Assembly (NCBI GenBank): GCA_031281925.1
Contig: JAITES010000134.1
Location: forward strand, 1-10,948
DNA length: 10,948 nt
Direction of reading: 5' to 3'
From: Treponema sp.
GTDB taxonomy: Bacteria; Spirochaetota; Spirochaetia; Treponematales; Breznakiellaceae
This document shows, one piece after another, positions 7,029 through 10,948 of this stretch. Position numbers and translations under genes: made by a program. Numbering within the stretch: position 1 is the stretch's first letter; every line of letters begins with the position of its first letter. The notes beneath the pieces were generated by a model. That model made no database searches, was not told the origin of the DNA, and saw only the letters and a program-made list of their open reading frames with translations.

Positions 7029-9713
7029 CTATTTCCCTGCCTCCGTGTTCTCCAGTTCCGCCTGGGCGACTGCAAGCAGCGCTATGGGAACTGAGTAGGG
7101 TGAACAAGACACATAGTTGAGTCCTGCATCCATGCAGAAGCGCACGTTACCCGGATTGGCGCCGTGTTCGCCGCAGAGACCGCATACCAGATCGGGCCTG
7201 GTTAGCCTTCCGCGCTGTACCGCCAGAGCGATAAGTTCCTTGACACGGGGATCCAGGTTACTAAAGGGATTCCCCAGGATAAGGTCAAAGAGCGTGTAGT
7301 CCGGCATAAACGCGGTAAAGTCGTCCCGGCTGATACCCAGCGTGGTTTGAGTCAGATCGTTGGTACCAAAGCTGAAGAAACGGCCGTACTTGGCGATGTC
7401 CCCGGCTCCGAGGGCAGCCGCAGGCAGCTCTATCATGGTACCGATCTGGAATTCTATCGGGGCGGCCCCCTTCTCTTCCCGGAGGGCTTCTTCGATATCC
7501 ACGATACCGGTGTAACTGGAACCCTCAATCTTCTTCCCGTAGGCAATAAGCTTGAGTTCCGACGCGTTCATGACGATGGGCACCATAATCTCCGGATGCA
7601 CATCCACTTTTTCGTCCCGGAGCTTGTAAGCCGCATCAAAGATCGCCCGTACCTGCATGGCATAGATTTCGGGGTAGGATACGGCAATACGGCAGCCCCG
7701 GTGACCCAGCATGGGGTTAAATTCATGGAGGGCCTCGATACTGCCTACAACCTCGGACTTGGAAATCTTCCGCTTTTTGGTCTTTTCCACATGCGCAATG
7801 TATTCGGCAAGACTCTCGTCATTCTGGGGCATAAACTCGTGGAGAGGCGCATCGAGAAGCCGGATCGTCACCTCTTTGCCTTCCATCACCTTGAGAATGC
7901 CGTAGAAGTCCTCGGTCTGCATAACCTGCAGCTTTGCCAGGGCTTTTTTTCGTTCATCCGGGTTATCCGAAAGGATCATGTCACGGAAGACCATGATCCG
8001 TTCCGCCTTGAAGAACATGTGTTCGGTACGGCAAAGCCCCACGCCTTCTGCGCCGAAGCTCAGGGCAAGGGCTGCGTCTCTGGGGGTATCCGCATTGCAC
8101 CGGACATGGAAATCCTTGAGGAAGCCCTTGGACAGGGTGATAAAGTCCAGAAGTCCGGATTCCTTGGGATCAGGTTCAATAAGTTTGGCTGTTCCCAGAA
8201 ATACGGAGGGTTCTCCGTAATAGGGCACATTAAGGGTTATATAGTCTCCTTCCTTAAAAGTTATATTGCCGATGCTGGCAACCTTGCTCTTAATCTTCAT
8301 CCCCGGAGTAACCAGAGACACCTTACCGTACTGCCGGGCAACAACCGAAGCGTGGGCGGAATAGCCCCCTTCCGCGGTGAGTACACCGGTAGAAACTTCG
8401 ATGGCCTTGACATCCTCGGCAAAGGAAGAAATGGCTACCAGAATAAAACGGGCGTCTTCGCCCTTCTGCAGGGCAAGTTTCCTCGCTTCCAGCAGTGAGT
8501 CGGTGGTAAAGTAGGCCCGGCCGATGGCCGCGCCGGGAGCGCCGGCAATACCGCCTGAATAACTCTTGAGGGTCTTTACCGATGCAGGATCGATAACGGG
8601 ATGGAGAATTTCATTGAGCCGCGGTGGTTCAATGGCTTTCACCACATAGGCCTTGTCAACAATCTTTCTGTCCGCAAGGTCAAGGAGGAGTTTGATGTCC
8701 GACTGAGTGGATTTCTGATCGATCAAACGTTGTTCGATAAGCCAAAGCTTGCCGTTTTCCACGGTAAAGCGTACCTGCCGTATCTCCTTGAACCTGTCTT
8801 CCAGAGACCAGGCGATCTTCTGAAGATCCTTCAGGTGCTTGTCCCCGATTTTTTCGATGGACTGGCCCGATGCGCCGCCGGCTTCGTTGAATTTACCCCT
8901 AAAGAATTCGCCCTGGAGTTTCTTCTCACCGGTCACCACATTGCGGGAGAAGAAATCGCCTGAGCAGGAATCCTTGCCGTAGTTTCCGTAAACCATGGGC
9001 TGAATCACCAGAGCGGTATCATTATCGTTCTGATCATCCATGGCCAGCATCCGGGAAATCTCCGTCATGGTGAGCACGAGTTGATTTTCCGCGGAATCAA
9101 AGAAACCCTGGGGGAAGTAACGGGCATATTCGTCCATGTATTCATCGGCGCTTTTAGTGATCTTGATGGGCTTCTCTTTTTCGCCCAGTTCGTTGGAAGG
9201 CCCCGATATGCCCAGCATCCGGTTGAGGGTTTTCCCGCAGGCAATAATCTCCTTCTGTTCACCATCCTTGCCTTCCAGTTCCTTGATCCGCTCCTCAATC
9301 TTGAGCATACCCCGAACGAGAAAGAGAACTTCATGGGCGGCAAAATCCTTGCCCACCCAGTTGGCGAAACCTTCGATGGTCGGTTTGACCAGGCCGAAAT
9401 TGTGGAGAGCCGGATACGTGGTTACGGCCAGGTTGGAGCTGATGACAAATTTCAAGAGCATGGGGTTTTGCGCGTCGCCGTATTTCTTCCCCACAAGACT
9501 TGCGCACTTATCCAGCAGGGACATAATATCCTTTTTAATGGCCTTACCGTCTATCTCGGAAGCCAGGGCGGTATCCAGAATGATGCCCGGCAGAATGGGA
9601 AAACCCAGTTCCGCAAACTCATTCAGCTGCCGCCCCCGGATGCCCAGAAGCTCAGGCTCTATCGTGCTGGGAATGACATCCTTTTGGCTAAAAAAATGAA
9701 TCCTCTTATCCAT
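7029..9713 (-). CDS. PPDK-like PEP-utilising enzyme with degenerate ATP-grasp domain
   Basis: The 894 residues are colinear with pyruvate phosphate dikinase. The phosphohistidine domain is intact (TAEGGYSAHASVVAR, H454). So is the PEP/pyruvate barrel: R562 in GLCRTEHMF, R618 in TIRLLDAPLHEF, E762 in TMIELP, N785-D786 in SFGTNDLTQ, and C847 in CGLCGEHGANP. These match Clostridium symbiosum PPDK His455, Arg561, Arg617, Glu745, Asn768/Asp769 and Cys831. The N-terminal ATP-grasp region (about 1-340) has full length but altered key sites: GGKGA is GIRGR; the VRSG Arg region is KFVISSN; QDIEFT is RQVRFT (Asp321 to Q313, Glu323 to R315); the LQTR Gln is E327. The GEDVVAG stretch is also missing. Normal ATP/AMP chemistry is therefore doubtful, and a phosphocarrier role like PTS Enzyme I fits better; this is inference. 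A good AAAGGGAG precedes the ATG and overlaps the stop of the upstream gene 11 bp away. Automatic annotation would probably call it ppdK. Confidence 0.88.
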   Translation of the reverse strand: MDKRIHFFSQKDVIPSTIEPELLGIRGRQLNEFAELGFPILPGIILDTALASEIDGKAIKKDIMSLLDKCASLVGKKYGDAQNPMLLKFVISSNLAVTTYPALHNFGLVKPTIEGFANWVGKDFAAHEVLFLVRGMLKIEERIKELEGKDGEQKEIIACGKTLNRMLGISGPSNELGEKEKPIKITKSADEYMDEYARYFPQGFFDSAENQLVLTMTEISRMLAMDDQNDNDTALVIQPMVYGNYGKDSCSGDFFSRNVVTGEKKLQGEFFRGKFNEAGGASGQSIEKIGDKHLKDLQKIAWSLEDRFKEIRQVRFTVENGKLWLIEQRLIDQKSTQSDIKLLLDLADRKIVDKAYVVKAIEPPRLNEILHPVIDPASVKTLKSYSGGIAGAPGAAIGRAYFTTDSLLEARKLALQKGEDARFILVAISSFAEDVKAIEVSTGVLTAEGGYSAHASVVARQYGKVSLVTPGMKIKSKVASIGNITFKEGDYITLNVPYYGEPSVFLGTAKLIEPDPKESGLLDFITLSKGFLKDFHVRCNADTPRDAALALSFGAEGVGLCRTEHMFFKAERIMVFRDMILSDNPDERKKALAKLQVMQTEDFYGILKVMEGKEVTIRLLDAPLHEFMPQNDESLAEYIAHVEKTKKRKISKSEVVGSIEALHEFNPMLGHRGCRIAVSYPEIYAMQVRAIFDAAYKLRDEKVDVHPEIMVPIVMNASELKLIAYGKKIEGSSYTGIVDIEEALREEKGAAPIEFQIGTMIELPAAALGAGDIAKYGRFFSFGTNDLTQTTLGISRDDFTAFMPDYTLFDLILGNPFSNLDPRVKELIALAVQRGRLTRPDLVCGLCGEHGANPGNVRFCMDAGLNYVSCSPYSVPIALLAVAQAELENTEAGK

Positions 9714-9724
9714 ACATGCTCCCT

Positions 9725-10771
9725 TTAGAACAATTTCAGTACGTTATTCACGGGGCCGCGAAGAAAAGCTTCAAATTGATGACTTGCCCCCTGAGCCAGA
9801 TACCGCTGCAGCTTTGCCACATCCTTTATGTCGTTTCCCGCCACGGCAAACTGAATAGAACTGCCGTGCTTCACCTTGCCCCACTTGAACAGGGCGTTGA
9901 TATCCATAATCCTTTCCCCTTCATAGTAAATGTACACCTGAAGAGCGGGATATTTTGCGTTGTAACTGGCTACAATACGCTTCCAGGCTTCCACGTTTCC
10001 GTTATGGAAAAGTTCGTTCTGAACCACCACGGAATACATGGGAGTCATCCGTACCGGGCCTGTAGTCTGAACCGCCGGAACCGTGGAGGTAACCACGGGA
10101 GCCGCCACCCTGGCGCTTTCCTTGGGTTTGGCCGGAGGAACGGCCGCAGCCTTTTTCCTGCCGGGGGAAGCCTTGGGCTTGGGGCCCCGTTTTGCCGGAG
10201 ATGCGGGAGCAGGAGGCTCCGCTTTTTTAAGCTTTTGAACCGTAAAGCTTCCCTTGTAAAATTCCTGGGGAATCTTGGGTTTGTTTCCCTCAAAGAGAGA
10301 TGAGGCCGCATGGGCCGCCTTGACGCAGAGTTCATCCGCGGCCTGGCTGCCTTTTCCCGCATAGATCACGAGAAGCTCACGCTTCCGTAAAGCGCCGAAA
10401 GTGGCCAATTCTTCAGCATTTTTGGGATTTGCCACCAGCAGCCCCAAATCGGGATGATGATAGGCCACGATAAGATCCACCGCATTCCATTTGGAAAATT
10501 CTTCCGCCAGTGGAGCAAAATCGGTAACCACCGTGGAAAGATTGGAGGAAACGGTTTTGTAACCTAATTTATCCACCAGGAGCATTCTGAGGAGCACTCC
10601 GGCCCGATCCCCGGAGAGACTTTCATCTCCCGATTCGTAGAGGATATCTCCCAGATTAACGTTCCTTCCCACCTGTTCATTAATGCTGATGGTTTTCTTG
10701 ATATGCCTGACTGAGGAGTTAAAACCCATCCGGGTGGAAAGTACTTCCAAATTCATTGTGTCTTTTGCCAT
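9725..10771 (-). CDS. Unknown N-terminal domain + Pro/Ala/Lys linker + HPr-like C-terminal domain
   Basis: A 348-residue protein in three parts. Residues 1-175 form an alpha/beta-looking domain I cannot assign (LLRMLLVDKLGYKTVSS, AVDLIVAYHHPDLGLLVA, KRELLVIYAGKG); the strand-helix pattern is loosely receiver-like but lacks clear phosphoacceptor residues. Residues 182-241 are a basic Pro/Ala/Lys linker (SPAKRGPKPKASPGRKKAAA). Residues 245-328 follow the pattern of PTS HPr: strand YSVVVQNELFH, helix EAWKRIVASYN, strand LQVYIYYEGERI, then NALFKWGKVKHGSSIQFAVA and DVAKLQRYLAQG, compare E. coli SLFKLQTLGLTQG. H256 lies near the HPr active-site His15, but the following Arg-Pro is absent and the first helix region is about five residues longer. 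It is the first gene of the pair with the PPDK-like gene. The ATG has GAAGGA about five bases upstream. The gene itself is sure; the HPr resemblance is by eye. Confidence 0.85.
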   Translation of the reverse strand: MAKDTMNLEVLSTRMGFNSSVRHIKKTISINEQVGRNVNLGDILYESGDESLSGDRAGVLLRMLLVDKLGYKTVSSNLSTVVTDFAPLAEEFSKWNAVDLIVAYHHPDLGLLVANPKNAEELATFGALRKRELLVIYAGKGSQAADELCVKAAHAASSLFEGNKPKIPQEFYKGSFTVQKLKKAEPPAPASPAKRGPKPKASPGRKKAAAVPPAKPKESARVAAPVVTSTVPAVQTTGPVRMTPMYSVVVQNELFHNGNVEAWKRIVASYNAKYPALQVYIYYEGERIMDINALFKWGKVKHGSSIQFAVAGNDIKDVAKLQRYLAQGASHQFEAFLRGPVNNVLKLF

Positions 10772-10784
10772 ATATTCCTTCTCC

Positions 10785-10820
10785 CAGAAAAAACGCCCCC
10801 GTTTTCGGGGGCGTTTCGGC
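10785..10820 (-). terminator. Strong intrinsic terminator (or leader hairpin)
   Basis: Ten-base perfect arms AAACGCCCCC (10791-10800) and GGGGGCGTTT (10807-10816) flank the loop GTTTTC. On the minus strand the stem is followed by a run of six T. It closes the gene entering from the right. It ends only about 14 bases before the ATG of the 348-residue gene, so it may also lie in that gene's leader. Confidence 0.9.
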
Positions 10821-10844
10821 TTTTAATTAACCGATTGGCCGTCT

Positions 10845-10948
10845 CTATACTTCCTTGATTTCAACATCACCTGAGGAAGCCCTTGCCCTCCTGCCTGCCC
10901 GTCCGCGGGGTTTGGCGTCTACGACACCGGCCTTGGCCCTGCCCCGTT
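10845..10948 (-). CDS. C-terminal tail of an unidentified gene (5' part outside window)
   Basis: Only the last 33 residues are present, ending at TAG (10845-10847). They are very basic and low in complexity (AKPRGRAGRRARASSGD) and end in DVEIKEV. Arg/Ala/Gly-rich tails of this type are common on nucleic-acid-binding proteins, but the fragment is too short to name a family. Reality as a coding end is supported by the open frame to the window edge and by the strong terminator 25-60 bases downstream. It runs in the same direction as the 348-residue/PPDK-like pair. Confidence 0.6.
   Translation of the reverse strand, partial: RGRAKAGVVDAKPRGRAGRRARASSGDVEIKEV

Noticed and set aside
7347..8498. 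383-codon plus-strand open frame opposite the PPDK-like gene
   Set aside because: The minus-strand frame has unmistakable PPDK motifs over the same bases. The antisense frame has no recognisable domain and exists because of codon bias on the real strand.
7029..9713. Annotating the gene as a functional ppdK on overall similarity
   Set aside because: The C-terminal domains match well, but the nucleotide-site residues are replaced, so a normal dikinase function is not supported.
10160..10220. AT-hook in the linker of the HPr-like protein (KRGPKPK)
   Set aside because: The core GRP of a true AT-hook is absent. It is treated as a generic basic Pro/Ala/Lys linker.

Overview
The window reads as chromosomal DNA from a spirochaete, most likely a free-living or gut Treponema relative. 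The basis is an ensemble judgement: a bactofilin paired with a secreted TPR protein, a stand-alone phosphate acetyltransferase, several lineage-specific proteins that match no family I know, and moderately high GC with strong codon bias. That bias is why long shadow ORFs lie opposite every real gene. I see no insertion sequence, prophage, tRNA, rRNA or CRISPR array. The species assignment is inference.

Layout, left to right. The 3' end of an L-ribulose-5-phosphate 3-epimerase gene (ulaE-like, + strand) converges on a three-gene minus-strand operon: bactofilin (2937-2575), a secreted TPR protein (2573-1941) and the tRNA methylthiotransferase mtaB (1907-489). A divergent regulatory region (2938-3069) with two perfect dyads separates that operon from a plus-strand unit of pta (3070-4065) and a 725-residue TPR protein (4071-6248). 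The TPR gene starts with TTG only 5 bp after the pta stop. After an AT-rich gap comes a 188-residue protein of unknown function (6387-6953). It shares a bidirectional terminator (about 6971-7000) with a minus-strand pair: a 348-residue protein (10771-9725) followed 11 bp later by an 894-residue PPDK-like protein (9713-7029). At the right edge is the basic C-terminal tail of another minus-strand gene, closed by a strong terminator.

The most interesting part is the minus-strand pair at 7029-10771. The 894-residue protein is colinear with pyruvate phosphate dikinase. It keeps the swivelling phosphohistidine (H454) and the whole PEP/pyruvate active site, but the nucleotide-binding residues of its ATP-grasp domain are replaced. 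What remains is chemically the equipment of PTS Enzyme I. The gene just upstream ends in a domain that, by eye, follows the HPr pattern, with a histidine near the HPr active-site position. I infer a candidate PEP-dependent phosphotransfer pair (Enzyme I-like plus HPr-like) derived from PPDK. The sequence cannot prove it, and it needs structure prediction and phosphorylation assays.

The left half looks like ordinary housekeeping. Bactofilin and a periplasmic TPR protein suggest a cell-envelope or morphology module co-transcribed with a tRNA modification enzyme. Pta suggests acetyl-CoA/acetyl-phosphate metabolism; no ackA is in the window.
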